This document shows positions 34,424 to 43,385 of a stretch of DNA of 64,000 nt, one piece after another. The notes beneath the pieces were generated by a model. It was not told the origin of the DNA. It made no database searches and worked only from the letters and a program-made list of their open reading frames with translations. Numbering within the stretch: the first letter of the stretch is position 1; each line of letters begins with the position of its first letter. The stretch comes from Posidoniimonas polymericola (GTDB lineage: Bacteria; Planctomycetota; Planctomycetia; Pirellulales; Lacipirellulaceae). The position numbers and the translations under genes are program-made. The stretch covers positions 1-64,000 of the forward strand of contig NZ_SJPO01000017.1 in assembly GCF_007859935.1 (NCBI RefSeq), in the 5' to 3' direction.

Positions 34424-36019
34424 ATGAAGTTTTGCACCCGTGTCGCGTGGTCGTTGATATGGCTAGCCGGCGGCGTCGCGTGGGGGCAACCTGTCACGCT
34501 GCGTGGGCCGGGGCTTGAATCAGGCCAGTACGAGGTGACAACGTTCGCGGACGGTTTGAATTTCCCGGTTGGCATGACCAGCCTTGATGACGGGTCGGTG
34601 CTCGCCGCCGTGAGCAACGGCTCGTCTTTCTTTGGCAGTTCCAGCGGTTCAATCGTGCGCCTCGTTGACGCCGACCGGGACGGCGTGGCCGAGTTACGCG
34701 AGACACTGGTCGCGGACGTGCCTGGCGGCCGGCTCTCCAGCCTCAAGCGGGCGGGCGATTTGGTGGCAGTTACCGGGCAGGGGCAGAACGTACCGATCTC
34801 CTTCTACCGCATAAGCGATTCACCATCGGAGCTCCTCTCGCCGCTGGGGCAGCTGCAATTCACCTATCCAAGCGGTGGCTGGCTTCACCCCCACTCGTCG
34901 CTGCTGTTGCGCGAGTCGCCCCAAACGGACGGCGATTACGAGCTGTATTTTCAGCTGGGGTCGGATGCTAACTTTCAGGCTACCCGACGCACGGTGGGGC
35001 TTGGAGGAACGCTGGGGCTTACGGCGACGCTCGTAGGCGAGGCAATCCACCGGGTCACCCTGCAGGACATCGGTTCTGGCTTGGTCGCAACCTCCCACGA
35101 CGTGGTAGCGACCGGCCTGCGGAACCCGACGGGTCTCGCGTTCCATCCGCTGACCGGCGACCTCTACGTCGGGGACAACGGGATCGACGGGCTGGTTGAT
35201 CCGAACGAGCCGACGAGCCCGGACGAGATCAACGTCCTTCCGGCGACCGACCTGGGCGGAACGCCGGAGAGCTATGGGTTCCCGTCTACCTACCAGGAGT
35301 ACCGCTCGGGGGTCGATGTTGGCTCGTCGGGGCTGGCGCCCCTGACGAACTTCCAGCCGCTGCCGTCACCCGACGGGGCAGAAGCCGAAGGGATCAACGA
35401 GATTGCGTTCTCGCCGCCCCTCTTCGGCGGCTCGCTCGCCGGTGGGATCTTCGCTGGTTTCCACGGCATCTACAGCGGTGGCGGTCTCAGCAATGAAGAG
35501 AACGCCGTCGCGTTCGTCGATCCGGAGACCGGGGCCTACTTCCATGTCATCGGCAATGACGAGCCGGCGATCGGGCATCTCGACGGGCTCCATTCAACCC
35601 GCGACACCCTGTTCTTGGCCGATATCTCCCCAGGGGGAAACCTGTCTCCCACGAACGCGAATTCAGGGAAGATCTACGCGATCCGTTCGCTGATCAGGCC
35701 CGGTGACTACAACCGCGATGGCTTGATCGACGCGGCCGACTACACCGTCTGGCGGGACACGCAAGGGGAGTCCGGGCTCGGGCTTGCCGCGGACGGTGAC
35801 GGCGACTTCGCGGTAGGGCTCGGGGACTACGACGTCTGGCGCGACGCCTACAACGCTGCGTTGGTAGCAGGCGCCAATAGGGCGCCCGCACCCGGCGCCG
35901 TGACGTTATTGCTGATCGGCGCTGTCTTCGCTATCGGACTTTGCGCGCGCGTAAGGTCCAAAAATTCATCCGACACCAGATTTCGCGAGTTCACGCCGCC
36001 GCTCGGTGGTAGTGCTTGA
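34424..36019 (+). CDS. Sorbosone/PQQ-dehydrogenase-like propeller with dockerin-like repeat; 3' end altered by IS
   Basis: The protein (531 residues as read) has a signal peptide and a beta-propeller resembling soluble glucose/sorbosone dehydrogenases (FADGLNFPVGMTSLDDGSVL, GLRNPTGLAFHPLTGDLYVGDNG). Two dockerin-like calcium loops follow (GDYNRDGLIDAADYTVWRD, then GDGDFAVGLGDYDVWRD), then a PEP-CTERM-like helix (APAPGAVTLLLIGAVFAIGLCARVR). The last about 22 codons lie inside the IS that begins at 35950, and the frame overlaps the transposase stop on the other strand. The original C-terminus was therefore lost and replaced by IS-encoded residues (KNSSDTRFREF...). The rest is intact and may still be exported. 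Cofactor use is not proven; many relatives lack demonstrated dehydrogenase activity. Confidence 0.78.
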   Translation: MKFCTRVAWSLIWLAGGVAWGQPVTLRGPGLESGQYEVTTFADGLNFPVGMTSLDDGSVLAAVSNGSSFFGSSSGSIVRLVDADRDGVAELRETLVADVPGGRLSSLKRAGDLVAVTGQGQNVPISFYRISDSPSELLSPLGQLQFTYPSGGWLHPHSSLLLRESPQTDGDYELYFQLGSDANFQATRRTVGLGGTLGLTATLVGEAIHRVTLQDIGSGLVATSHDVVATGLRNPTGLAFHPLTGDLYVGDNGIDGLVDPNEPTSPDEINVLPATDLGGTPESYGFPSTYQEYRSGVDVGSSGLAPLTNFQPLPSPDGAEAEGINEIAFSPPLFGGSLAGGIFAGFHGIYSGGGLSNEENAVAFVDPETGAYFHVIGNDEPAIGHLDGLHSTRDTLFLADISPGGNLSPTNANSGKIYAIRSLIRPGDYNRDGLIDAADYTVWRDTQGESGLGLAADGDGDFAVGLGDYDVWRDAYNAALVAGANRAPAPGAVTLLLIGAVFAIGLCARVRSKNSSDTRFREFTPPLGGSA

Positions 36020-37212
36020 GCATCCCGCCAAGCCGTTCGCGACACTGGATCACCCCGTCCGGTGGCGGCTCATCAGGGGCTTCAATCAACCGGTTGTCGA
36101 GCCCCTGATGATTTCTCTCCGCGTGGTAGTGCTCCAGGTACTCACGGACGGCGTTCCGCAACGCGTCTTCGCCAAAGAAGATCATTCGATCGAGGCACTC
36201 TTCCTTGATGCTCCGCATGAAACGTTCCACGTGGGCGTTCAGGTTAGGCGTCTTGGGCGGTAGCCGAAGCGAGTGCACGCCGCCGTGGCTGACCGTGTTT
36301 CGGAACGCGGCGGAGAATTTTGCGTCCCGGTCCATCAACAGCAGCCGCGAGTCGTTGAGGAAGCCGTCCTCGTCGTCGATCAGATTCCTTGCGACTTGCT
36401 GCATCCACACGTCGTTCGGTGACGTCGTGCAGCCCGCGAAGCAAACCCGACGCGTGTTCGGCTCGATCACGAAGAGCAGGTAGAAGGTAAGCAAGCCTCG
36501 CGGCGTCCAGACCTCGACACTCGTGAAGTCGACCGCCGCCAGCTGGTCCCAGTGCGCCTTCAGGAACTCCTTCCAAGGCGTCCGCTTCTTGCGGAGCGGC
36601 GCGGGTTCCAGGCCGTGGGCCTTCAAGACATTGGCGACGGTCGAATCGGAGACCTCGTGGCAGAGGTTCGCCAACGCTCCCTGGATCCGGTGGTAGCCCC
36701 AAGAGCGGTTCTCCTTCGCGATCTTTAGGATCAGCTCCGTGACTTCCTTCGCGACCGGGGGCCGGCCTGCTTTCTTCCGCCGGTCGCTGTAGTCCCACTT
36801 CTGCGCAACCAGCTTCCGATGCCAACGCAGAATGGTATCCGGAGTGAAGAGGGGCATGATCGACTCCAGGCCCTTGCGGCCCAGATCCTTCCCTTTGACC
36901 GCCAGCCTTCTCCTTTGATCGTCGGTAAGCAGGATCCGCTTCTTTCCAATCTGCTCGCGCAGGACGCGGTTCTCCGTGCAGAGGTACTCGATCGTTACGT
37001 TCTGCTGGCGGTTCACCCAACCGACCGCCCAGACGAAGGCGAGATGCCAGGGTTGCAGGGGCGTGGTCATCGGGCCTCCCGGCGAGCTTTGCTAAAGGCA
37101 GCCAGTTTACCCGATTCCGGACCCGGGATCTCGGCCGAGATTGATGGACTATCCCGCCAAAAGAGTCTACAAATCAAGGCGATTCGCGTCGGCTGAGTTT
37201 TTGGACCATACG
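35950..37212 (-). mobile_element. Complete IS, 1,263 bp (copy 2)
   Basis: The element is bounded by imperfect inverted repeats of about 25 bp: cgtaaggtccaaaaattcat at 35950 and cgtatggtccaaaaactcag read inward from 37212. It contains a single transposase gene on the minus strand. I found no clear target duplication at the flanks. Copy 1 (13864-14320) is identical over its length to 36756-37212; copy 3 (56603-57854) is clearly diverged. Confidence 0.92.
35991..37070 (-). CDS. IS transposase, rve superfamily (copy 2, intact)
   Basis: The 359-residue protein has an N-terminal DNA-binding part (LLTDDQRRRLAVKGKDLG, LFTPDTILRWHRKLVAQKWD) followed by an integrase core. Likely catalytic residues are D181 (LAAVDFTSVE), D249 (LMDRDAKFS) and E282 (NLNAHVERFMRSIKEEC). 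The pattern fits the IS481/IS3-like integrase group; I cannot name the ISfinder family. With intact gene and ends, this copy is the probable source of the copy 1 sequence. Confidence 0.9.
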   Translation of the reverse strand: MTTPLQPWHLAFVWAVGWVNRQQNVTIEYLCTENRVLREQIGKKRILLTDDQRRRLAVKGKDLGRKGLESIMPLFTPDTILRWHRKLVAQKWDYSDRRKKAGRPPVAKEVTELILKIAKENRSWGYHRIQGALANLCHEVSDSTVANVLKAHGLEPAPLRKKRTPWKEFLKAHWDQLAAVDFTSVEVWTPRGLLTFYLLFVIEPNTRRVCFAGCTTSPNDVWMQQVARNLIDDEDGFLNDSRLLLMDRDAKFSAAFRNTVSHGGVHSLRLPPKTPNLNAHVERFMRSIKEECLDRMIFFGEDALRNAVREYLEHYHAERNHQGLDNRLIEAPDEPPPDGVIQCRERLGGMLKHYHRAAA

Positions 37213-37325
37213 CGTTGCTCGGTGTCTGGCCGGAGGTCGATGATCCACCGGACGAGGGCGAAGAGATTGTCTGCCGGCAGTGGCTTGGCGGCGTGTTGAA
37301 GCACTACGAACGAACGGCTGCCTGA
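37213..37325 (+). pseudogene. C-terminal remnant of another IS transposase
   Basis: Immediately right of IS copy 2, the plus strand reads LLGVWPEVDDPPDEGEEIV and then RQWLGGVLKHYERTAA followed by TGA at 37323. This matches the end of the transposase at 24228-25295 (LLGVWSDSDDPPSSGDEVV, GGVLKCYERKAA). The rest of that gene is absent. It is thus a fragment of a second IS type, cut at its 5' side by the insertion or by a later deletion. Confidence 0.85.
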
Positions 37326-37484
37326 CCAGATAAAAGAGACAACTGCTATCGAGACGTTGCGTGGCTTCACGCTGCTCGGCCATGCGGGGTTGGTGAGACC
37401 CGCATGATTCGTGTCATTCGTTTATCTTCGTTCACGGCTTCAGCATCGATATCGACTGACGATTGCCGGTCGAGATCAAGTGAG

Positions 37485-37503
37485 AACCTTGTTGAACGGG
37501 ACG
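37485..37503. repeat. Short variant of the dispersed repeat motif
   Basis: The 19 bases aaccttgttgaacgggacg resemble the ends of the repeats at 181-206, 25446-25471, 25577-25602 and 57878-57911. On its own it could be chance; it is listed because it lies next to IS debris as the other copies do. Confidence 0.45.
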
Positions 37504-37558
37504 AAGCAATGCCACAAGAGCAAGAATCGCATCGGATTTTTCTAGCCCTGACAGCGGC

Positions 37559-39160
37559 TCATTCATTGGATCCGAGGAGATAGAGCTGTCGGATATCTAC
37601 CTCCGACAGTGCACGATGAAAAACTGCGAGTTCGTCGAGAACGCCATCCCATTTCCCGTAGGTCTCGGCATACTCCTCACCGTCGACCAATTTGTCGCCA
37701 ATCGCAAGCTTGTTGAGGGATGGGCTAGAACCGAGGCCTTCGCACGGCGTGCTTGCCACTTCTTCGCCGTTGCGGTAGAGACGCAGCACTTGCCCATCCG
37801 CTACAAAGGCCACGTGGTGCCACTGGTTGAGAGGAAGCGGGACGCGATCAACCACTTCAATCTCTTCCCCTGCCGCGTCAGTGATGTGCGCGGCGAGTTC
37901 TCCGGTAAATCCGCACAACCCAAAATGCAACTGCCCACGGATCTGGCTTCCCCAGTTCTTGGCGATGCTGCCCCAGTAGGGGCGTGACCGCGCGCGCACC
38001 CACGCCATCGCGGTAAGTTTACCGGTCGTTGACCTGGGGTATTGCGCAGCAATGTACGAGTCCAAGTCGCTCCGCGACATATCAATCCCGATCCCCACCC
38101 TCCCCGGAGCCCACAACCCGGGACCGACCGAAGAACTAGCGATTTCTGCGTCGATCCCCGAAGCTGATGAATCGACGAGGCGTCTTGGGTCTTCTCCCGG
38201 CTCCATCCGGTAGTAGAGGACCGGCGCGTACCCCATTACAGCGGCCGGATACTGATCGGTCGCGAAAGAATTGGGACGCAGGAACTTGTTTGAGTCGAGA
38301 TCGATTCCAGCGGGCGTGCCTGAGGCGTCATCGATACGCGTCGCTCCGCCGCCGTAGAGAGTCAGCATCGCGACATTTGGTTCGAGGCCAACGAGGCCAC
38401 GCGGCTCGACCCTCACCTCGCCGTTGAATACGTGAATCTCGGTGTCGTCGCCGGCTCGCGACTCGACAGCAAAGTCGGTGCCGAGATCGACCACCCGCCC
38501 GCCGCTTGTCTCGACCACGAAGCCGATCGCTTCTTCTGGGATGTGCGCTGCAACCTTTCCTCCGTGAAGCCGAAGCGTAGAAGCGTCAACCAGGTCAAAG
38601 AGGGCCGGCGCTTGAACGACCAGGCTGGCGCCGCTGTCGTATTGAAGTTCAAGAATACCAGCAACCAAGTCGTAGGGCCCTTCCCGGAGTCGGTCCCCCG
38701 CAGCGACCTTTCCTGACGCATCGAGACCGAACACAAACTGCGCGTCGATAGATCGATGAACCCTGGCAACCTCGCTCCCACGTGATGGATCGATAGGCTC
38801 CTCCCCGGGATCGGGCAGCGTGAAGGGAGCCACGGTGACCAGCACACAAACAGCCAGCGCCAACGCAGCAAGCGTGACCATCGTGGGAAATCGCAAGCCG
38901 GCTGATGGGGCCGCACGGTCCTGGCTATTCGAGAGTTCGACCCGGCGGTCGTCTATCGATGCATGGAGAACGCCGTGTTCCGCTAACAAGATCGCCTGGA
39001 ACTGGCAGAAGTCGACATACCTTTGTCGGAGGTACTTGTCATCGGCGACCAGCGCAGCGATCTTCTGATGCCGGTCAGGATCGGGCTGGCCGTCGACCAT
39101 CTCTGCCAGCAGCAGATCCAACTGACGTTCTGGGTCGTCGTCGCGTTTTACGGTTGACAT
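37559..39160 (-). CDS. FecR-like anti-sigma protein with C-terminal LamG domain
   Basis: The 533-residue protein has a cytoplasmic N-terminal anti-sigma-like helix region (LDLLLAEMVDGQPDPDRHQKIAAL), a membrane helix about 90-113 (TLAALALAVCVLVTVAPF), a FecR-like domain (about 185-265, with ELQYDSGASLVVQAPALFDLV and VVDLGTDFAV) and a LamG/concanavalin-like domain from about 355 (YRMEPGEDPRRLVDSSASG, LTAMAWVRA, WDGVLDELAVFHRALSE). This architecture is typical of planctomycetes and verrucomicrobia. It lies 74 bp downstream of an ECF sigma gene and should hold that factor at the membrane until an outside signal, perhaps a glycan bound by LamG, arrives. Confidence 0.88.
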   Translation of the reverse strand: MSTVKRDDDPERQLDLLLAEMVDGQPDPDRHQKIAALVADDKYLRQRYVDFCQFQAILLAEHGVLHASIDDRRVELSNSQDRAAPSAGLRFPTMVTLAALALAVCVLVTVAPFTLPDPGEEPIDPSRGSEVARVHRSIDAQFVFGLDASGKVAAGDRLREGPYDLVAGILELQYDSGASLVVQAPALFDLVDASTLRLHGGKVAAHIPEEAIGFVVETSGGRVVDLGTDFAVESRAGDDTEIHVFNGEVRVEPRGLVGLEPNVAMLTLYGGGATRIDDASGTPAGIDLDSNKFLRPNSFATDQYPAAVMGYAPVLYYRMEPGEDPRRLVDSSASGIDAEIASSSVGPGLWAPGRVGIGIDMSRSDLDSYIAAQYPRSTTGKLTAMAWVRARSRPYWGSIAKNWGSQIRGQLHFGLCGFTGELAAHITDAAGEEIEVVDRVPLPLNQWHHVAFVADGQVLRLYRNGEEVASTPCEGLGSSPSLNKLAIGDKLVDGEEYAETYGKWDGVLDELAVFHRALSEVDIRQLYLLGSNE

Positions 39161-39234
39161 GGCATGCTACTCGAGCCGATACACGGCCAGTCCTGGCTGG
39201 GCGACAGGTTTGCGCCCTTCACTTGCGCTCAAGG

Positions 39235-39744
39235 TTAGGTCATAGATCGCACGACGCACTCTTCCAAGGCGCGTCGCGCCCGGAACAATCTCTGTGAAAT
39301 CGCATTAGAGGCCAAGGAGAGCTTCGTGGCAATTTCAGAAACCGATAGTCCGTCGAGATAGCGCAATCCGACCACCGTGAGCATGTTCTTGGGAAGCTTT
39401 TTGAGGCACTCGGAAAGTAGTTCCCGCCGCGCCTCTTGGAGTTCGTCCGCAGCGCTTGCTTCGACAGCAAGCGTCGCGACCAGGTCATTGCTGAAGGTTA
39501 CACGATCGCGAACCCGTCGTTGGCGGTAGCTCATAACCTGAAAGTGTGCGACACGGAAGGCCCAGGCCTTGAAGTTCGTGCCGGGCTCGTACTTGGAAGC
39601 GCCTTCCCAAAGATTTACGTTGGTCTCTTGGAGCACGTCGTTGGCGTCGTCGGGGTTACCCATAAGCGTTAGCAGGTACCCGTAGAGACGCGGCTGGAAC
39701 TGAGTAATCAACTGCAAAAACTCTTCTTCGTTCTGTCGAGTCAT
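39235..39744 (-). CDS. ECF-type RNA polymerase sigma factor
   Basis: The 169-residue protein has sigma region 2 (FQPRLYGYLLTLMGNPDDANDVLQETNVNLW, FKAWAFRVAHFQVMSYRQRRVRD) and region 4 (LTVVGLRYLDGLSVSEIATKLSLASNAISQRLFRARRALEEC). The long N-terminal match and the C-terminal LEEC fit the Rhodopirellula/Verrucomicrobium ECF family. The next gene downstream encodes its probable FecR-LamG anti-sigma partner. Confidence 0.93.
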   Translation of the reverse strand: MTRQNEEEFLQLITQFQPRLYGYLLTLMGNPDDANDVLQETNVNLWEGASKYEPGTNFKAWAFRVAHFQVMSYRQRRVRDRVTFSNDLVATLAVEASAADELQEARRELLSECLKKLPKNMLTVVGLRYLDGLSVSEIATKLSLASNAISQRLFRARRALEECVVRSMT

Positions 39745-39842
39745 CCAACTGGGGGCGGGTTTCGGTAGGATCGATTGCGAATGAGAGTCGGTCGTCTGCG
39801 GTTTCTTCTAAACCGGTGAATAGCTCGGTCGTCAAGGATCGC

Positions 39843-40259
39843 CTACCGCTTGCTTTCGAGCTCGTAGGATAGGTTTGTCGGGTCGTCGACGCTTAGGTCT
39901 ATTGTAATGGCGCTATCGTAGCCGTAGCGGTCGGGCAAGATGTTTTCAAAAGGATTTTGGACATCCGTTGGACTGAGCATGGGGTTGGGCTTGCTCGGCC
40001 GGAGTGCAAAGAATCGAACCGTCTTGGTGCCCACCACGACATTGCCCGAAAAGGCGCCGGAGGTCACGACAAGCGATTCCGGGGGGGCGCCATCGCCGGA
40101 ATCAAATTCGATGCGGGCGTCGTCGAGCGGGCTGCCATCGAGGGTCACCGAACCCGTAACGGTGACGGTCTCCGGGCCTTGGCTGCAGCCGCAGGCAGCC
40201 GCGAGGATGTGCGCAAGCACGACCCCGGCAATCGAACTGCGGTGGATGCGTTTTCGCAT
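39843..40259 (-). CDS. Small lipoprotein with carboxypeptidase-regulatory-like domain
   Basis: The 138-residue protein has a lipoprotein signal (VVLAHILAAACGC, lipobox LAAAC) followed by one beta-sandwich domain: VTVTGSVTLDGSPLDDARIEF and a following VVVGTKTVRFFAL. This is the common planctomycete pattern of small lipoproteins with a transthyretin/CarboxypepD-reg-like fold, which nearly always follow a DUF1559 gene, as here (13 bp gap). Function unknown; a role in attaching or assisting the DUF1559 product is inferred from that association. The ATG at 40259 is used because the signal peptide starts there. Confidence 0.85.
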   Translation of the reverse strand: MRKRIHRSSIAGVVLAHILAAACGCSQGPETVTVTGSVTLDGSPLDDARIEFDSGDGAPPESLVVTSGAFSGNVVVGTKTVRFFALRPSKPNPMLSPTDVQNPFENILPDRYGYDSAITIDLSVDDPTNLSYELESKR

Positions 40260-40272
40260 AGGATTCCTTGTC

Positions 40273-41403
40273 TCATTCGTGGTTAGCGATCTGGCCTTCG
40301 TCGCGGGTTGATATTGCCGCCAGGACGGGGAGTTCCAGGCTATCCTGCAGGAATGTGACGGACCCGTCGCCGAAGAGGGCATTCACCCCCCCTGGATGGG
40401 CGGAGTTGAGTGGGATGTTCGATCCGATGACTCCCACCCCGGTCAGGCGGCTGTCCGAACTTGGCTGATCGAATTCTTCCCGGTACCTCCAACCGCTCTT
40501 CTGGTTGATTGCGTAACGCACGGTTGTGCACTGGTGAGCGCGCCAGTCGCCGCTAGCGTTGGGGTGGGTCAGTTTCGGGGGTGAGCTCTTGTTGGAGCCT
40601 ATGAGCCATCCGTACCCGAGTCCGGTTCCGATCTTGAGCTCTTGTCCCCCGTCGGCAAATAGGACGTCGTTCTGCTCACTGACCATCAGGGTCTTGGATG
40701 TCCCATCGAGAATCTTGCGGGCGCCGATGGCCCCGCCGGCGAAGAGGATACCGCCGCTGCTCGAGACGCCGAACTGCGCGCGTGTTTTGCGCGATTCATT
40801 GAAGCCGACGAGGGTGAACTCCGAAGTCCCGGTCTGGGGGACCCCGAAGCCCGATATTCCGGCAAAGTGGTTGAGCATAATGTCGCGAGGGAGCCATGGA
40901 TCTCCGAAGGCGCCGCCACTCTGAGGACGTTCGGTAATCGGTGAGGACGGGCACTGGTAGACCGGCACTGTGGTGTTGCCAACGATCCGGTAGTTGTAGG
41001 GGTCGAACCATCCCGAACCGTTGTTGTTGACCGCCCCGTTGGTGTCCTCGCCAAAAAGCAACCGGTCGTAGATCGATTGTCCTTCGATATAGGGGAGCAC
41101 CCACACGGTCCAGGCGCAGCCCCACGATTCCTGCGTCGCCTTGCCGAGGGGAGCCATATCGGAGTAGGCGCCGTGGGGAAACTTGCCCCTGGCACTGTGG
41201 AAGTTGTGCATCCCCAACCCGATTTGCTTCAGGGCGTTGACGCACTGGGCACGCCGAGCCGCTTCGCGGGCCGACTGGACCGCCGGCAGCAGGAGCGCTA
41301 TGAGGATCCCGATGATCGCAATCACGACCAGCAGCTCAACGAGCGTGAATCCCAGATGCGGGGCGTCGATGGATCGGGCTGGCTGAGACCGACGATTGAT
41401 CAT
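40273..41403 (-). CDS. DUF1559 protein with prepilin-type N-terminus
   Basis: The 376-residue protein has the prepilin signal (LGFTLVELLVVIAIIGILIA), the SAREAARRAQCVNALKQIGL block and a C-terminal H-x9-DG motif (HPGGVNALFGDG). The ATG at 41403 (MINRRSQPAR) has a GGAG upstream at good spacing and is preferred to the one at 41490. It belongs to the same minus-strand series as the PQQ-like gene upstream and the lipoprotein downstream, so co-transcription is likely. It is clearly diverged from the DUF1559 protein at 31628. Confidence 0.91.
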   Translation of the reverse strand: MINRRSQPARSIDAPHLGFTLVELLVVIAIIGILIALLLPAVQSAREAARRAQCVNALKQIGLGMHNFHSARGKFPHGAYSDMAPLGKATQESWGCAWTVWVLPYIEGQSIYDRLLFGEDTNGAVNNNGSGWFDPYNYRIVGNTTVPVYQCPSSPITERPQSGGAFGDPWLPRDIMLNHFAGISGFGVPQTGTSEFTLVGFNESRKTRAQFGVSSSGGILFAGGAIGARKILDGTSKTLMVSEQNDVLFADGGQELKIGTGLGYGWLIGSNKSSPPKLTHPNASGDWRAHQCTTVRYAINQKSGWRYREEFDQPSSDSRLTGVGVIGSNIPLNSAHPGGVNALFGDGSVTFLQDSLELPVLAAISTRDEGQIANHE

Positions 41404-41495
41404 GAATCGCTCCGATTGGATCAGGGGATTGGCTTTAGACGCGACTGCTCGCTGCAGTTCTTGTTCTGAGAGGCGTCCTGGCGGGCGCATGTCGG

Positions 41496-43346
41496 CTAAT
41501 ACGGATCGTTTCTGACTTGCGCCCTACAGCCTCGTGCAGCGATCAATATGATGGCGCTAAGGCAGGCGACGATCCCAGGCGGTTCTGGCGCCGCCTGGCT
41601 TGCTTGCTGGGTCGCAGAAAGCAGCGCCTTGTGAAGAAGGTACAAGTCACGTAGATCAGTGATTCCGTCCAGGTTCAGGTCACCATGGGTGTACTGGTCG
41701 AAGACGCTCGCGAACCCCGTTGCGTACCATCCGCTACGCATCGCCAACAAGTCGTCGGGGGTGACGAGGCCGTCCTGGTTGACGTCGCCGTCAATCCCGT
41801 TGGGCGAGCCGAGCGGAGCGACAATTTTGAAGATTGATCCGTCGGTCTCTCCGGGGCCGACGTCAAAAAGGTCCCCGTCACGCTGGGGGCCCGCGAGCAC
41901 ATAGAGCTCACCCGCCTCGTCCTCGGCGATGCTCCAGATTCTGTCAATAGAAGAAAGCCCGCTAGGGAGTTGCAGCTGAAGCCGGTAGAGGTCGTCACGA
42001 CTCGAGGAAGCGGTCGTGGTGGGGTCGCCGTAGTAGATTTCAAGTAGGTTGGTCGGTTGCGTGAACTCGCTCTCTCCCGTGTCGGCAAAGATGTACTTGC
42101 CCTGGAGTTGCGGTAGTTGCGCTCCACGGTAAACGAAACCTCCGACCACGTTGACGGCCTCGCTGCTTCCGTTGAGGTTGTGGTAGAGGTCCCAGAGCGG
42201 GGCCGAGTGGGGTTGCTCGCCGGGGCCGGGGATCAGGTTGGGCCGGACCAATAGGGTCCCCTCGTAGGCGCCCCAACCGTAGTTGCCGCCGTTCTCGATC
42301 CGGCTGACTTCCTCGCGGCTCGACTCGCCGACATCGCCCAGGTAGATTTCGTTGGTCAGGCTATCGACAGAGACCCGGTAGGGGCTCCGCACGCCGAAGG
42401 CGAAGGTCTCGCCCGGCGTGGCCGGGTTGCCGTCGGTGAGACCCCAGTTGTCGGGGTGGAGACGGTACTGCTGGTTCTGACCCCCGGTGGGGCGGGTGTC
42501 GCCTGGGAGGCTAAGCGGGTCAATACGCAGCACCGAGCCCATGATGTTGGTCGGGTCCTGGGCGTTCGCAAAGCGATCGGCGCCAAAGGCGTTCCCTTCC
42601 GTGTTGGGGAAGGCGTTTCCGCCCCCGTCGCCACTCGGGATGATTAGATACTCGTCGTTGGTGAAGGCAATGTCGATGAGCGTGTGGATGATCCCGGGCC
42701 TTGCCGAGCGAAGCACCTCCCGCTTCGTGACGTTCTGTGAAAGGGATAGCTGCGTGGCGCCGGTCACAGCGTTCGGGGTGATTGTCCACTCGGTAACGAC
42801 GCTGTCCATAACCGACGCGACACCGTCATCGAAGTCGGCCGAGACAAGGTTCGGCAGTTCAGCGGTTAGGGTGTAAAACTTCCCGTAGCCCCTCGACAGC
42901 GGGTCGAGGAACCCGGGGTGCGCAGCAATGCCGGTGTTGCCGATGTCTCGGAAATCGAGATCGCCCGGCAGCGGAGAACGCTGCGTGTCGAAGGTGTCGA
43001 GGTAGGCCCCAGCGGCAAGGCCTCCATCGGAGTTCAGCAGCCGGACGTGGCCCCCTAGCGTCATTATCAACTGGCGACCGTCCCCGAGAGGGGTCATGTC
43101 GATCGGGATAAATTGCCGCCGTTCATTGGCGGTGTTGCCGCTGAGCACGCCGCTGATGCCAGTGGCGACCGGCTCGAGTCGCACCATTAGCGGGCCCTCC
43201 GGAATCGGAGTCTGCCCCCGCGATACGCCCGACAGCACCGCAAGAGCTATCCCTATAACGACGCGCCGGAGCGTTCGTGTGCACCTCCTGGTCGGCATCC
43301 AACGGCGTCTAACAAAATGGTCCATGGGTAGCTCAAGGAGTTGCAT
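41496..43346 (-). CDS. PQQ-dependent sugar dehydrogenase-like propeller with dockerin-like domain
   Basis: The 616-residue exported protein is a glucose/sorbosone dehydrogenase-type propeller: DMTPLGDGRQLIMTLGGHVRL, LIDIAFTNDEYLIIPSGDGG, FAFGVRSPYRVSVDSLTNEIYLGDVGESSREEV and NYGWGAYEG. Residues about 510-585 hold paired calcium loops of dockerin type (GDVNQDGLVTPDDLLAM, GDLNLDGITDLRDLYLL), and a short hydrophobic PEP-CTERM-like end follows (PEPPGIVACLSAIILIAARG). The leader is TRTLRRVVIGIALAVLSGVSRG. An alternative ATG at 43325 would remove seven residues. Quinoprotein oxidation of a sugar outside the cytoplasm is the family role; activity here is unproven. Confidence 0.82.
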   Translation of the reverse strand: MQLLELPMDHFVRRRWMPTRRCTRTLRRVVIGIALAVLSGVSRGQTPIPEGPLMVRLEPVATGISGVLSGNTANERRQFIPIDMTPLGDGRQLIMTLGGHVRLLNSDGGLAAGAYLDTFDTQRSPLPGDLDFRDIGNTGIAAHPGFLDPLSRGYGKFYTLTAELPNLVSADFDDGVASVMDSVVTEWTITPNAVTGATQLSLSQNVTKREVLRSARPGIIHTLIDIAFTNDEYLIIPSGDGGGNAFPNTEGNAFGADRFANAQDPTNIMGSVLRIDPLSLPGDTRPTGGQNQQYRLHPDNWGLTDGNPATPGETFAFGVRSPYRVSVDSLTNEIYLGDVGESSREEVSRIENGGNYGWGAYEGTLLVRPNLIPGPGEQPHSAPLWDLYHNLNGSSEAVNVVGGFVYRGAQLPQLQGKYIFADTGESEFTQPTNLLEIYYGDPTTTASSSRDDLYRLQLQLPSGLSSIDRIWSIAEDEAGELYVLAGPQRDGDLFDVGPGETDGSIFKIVAPLGSPNGIDGDVNQDGLVTPDDLLAMRSGWYATGFASVFDQYTHGDLNLDGITDLRDLYLLHKALLSATQQASQAAPEPPGIVACLSAIILIAARGCRAQVRNDPY

Positions 43347-43385
43347 CTAGCACGCTTGATAGATGGAGTGGGGAACGCGATGGTC

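Noticed and set aside
35940..37225. Target site duplication around IS copy 2
   Set aside because: Apparent cgcg on both sides is a continuation of the inverted repeat, not a direct repeat; copies 1 and 3 do not show it.
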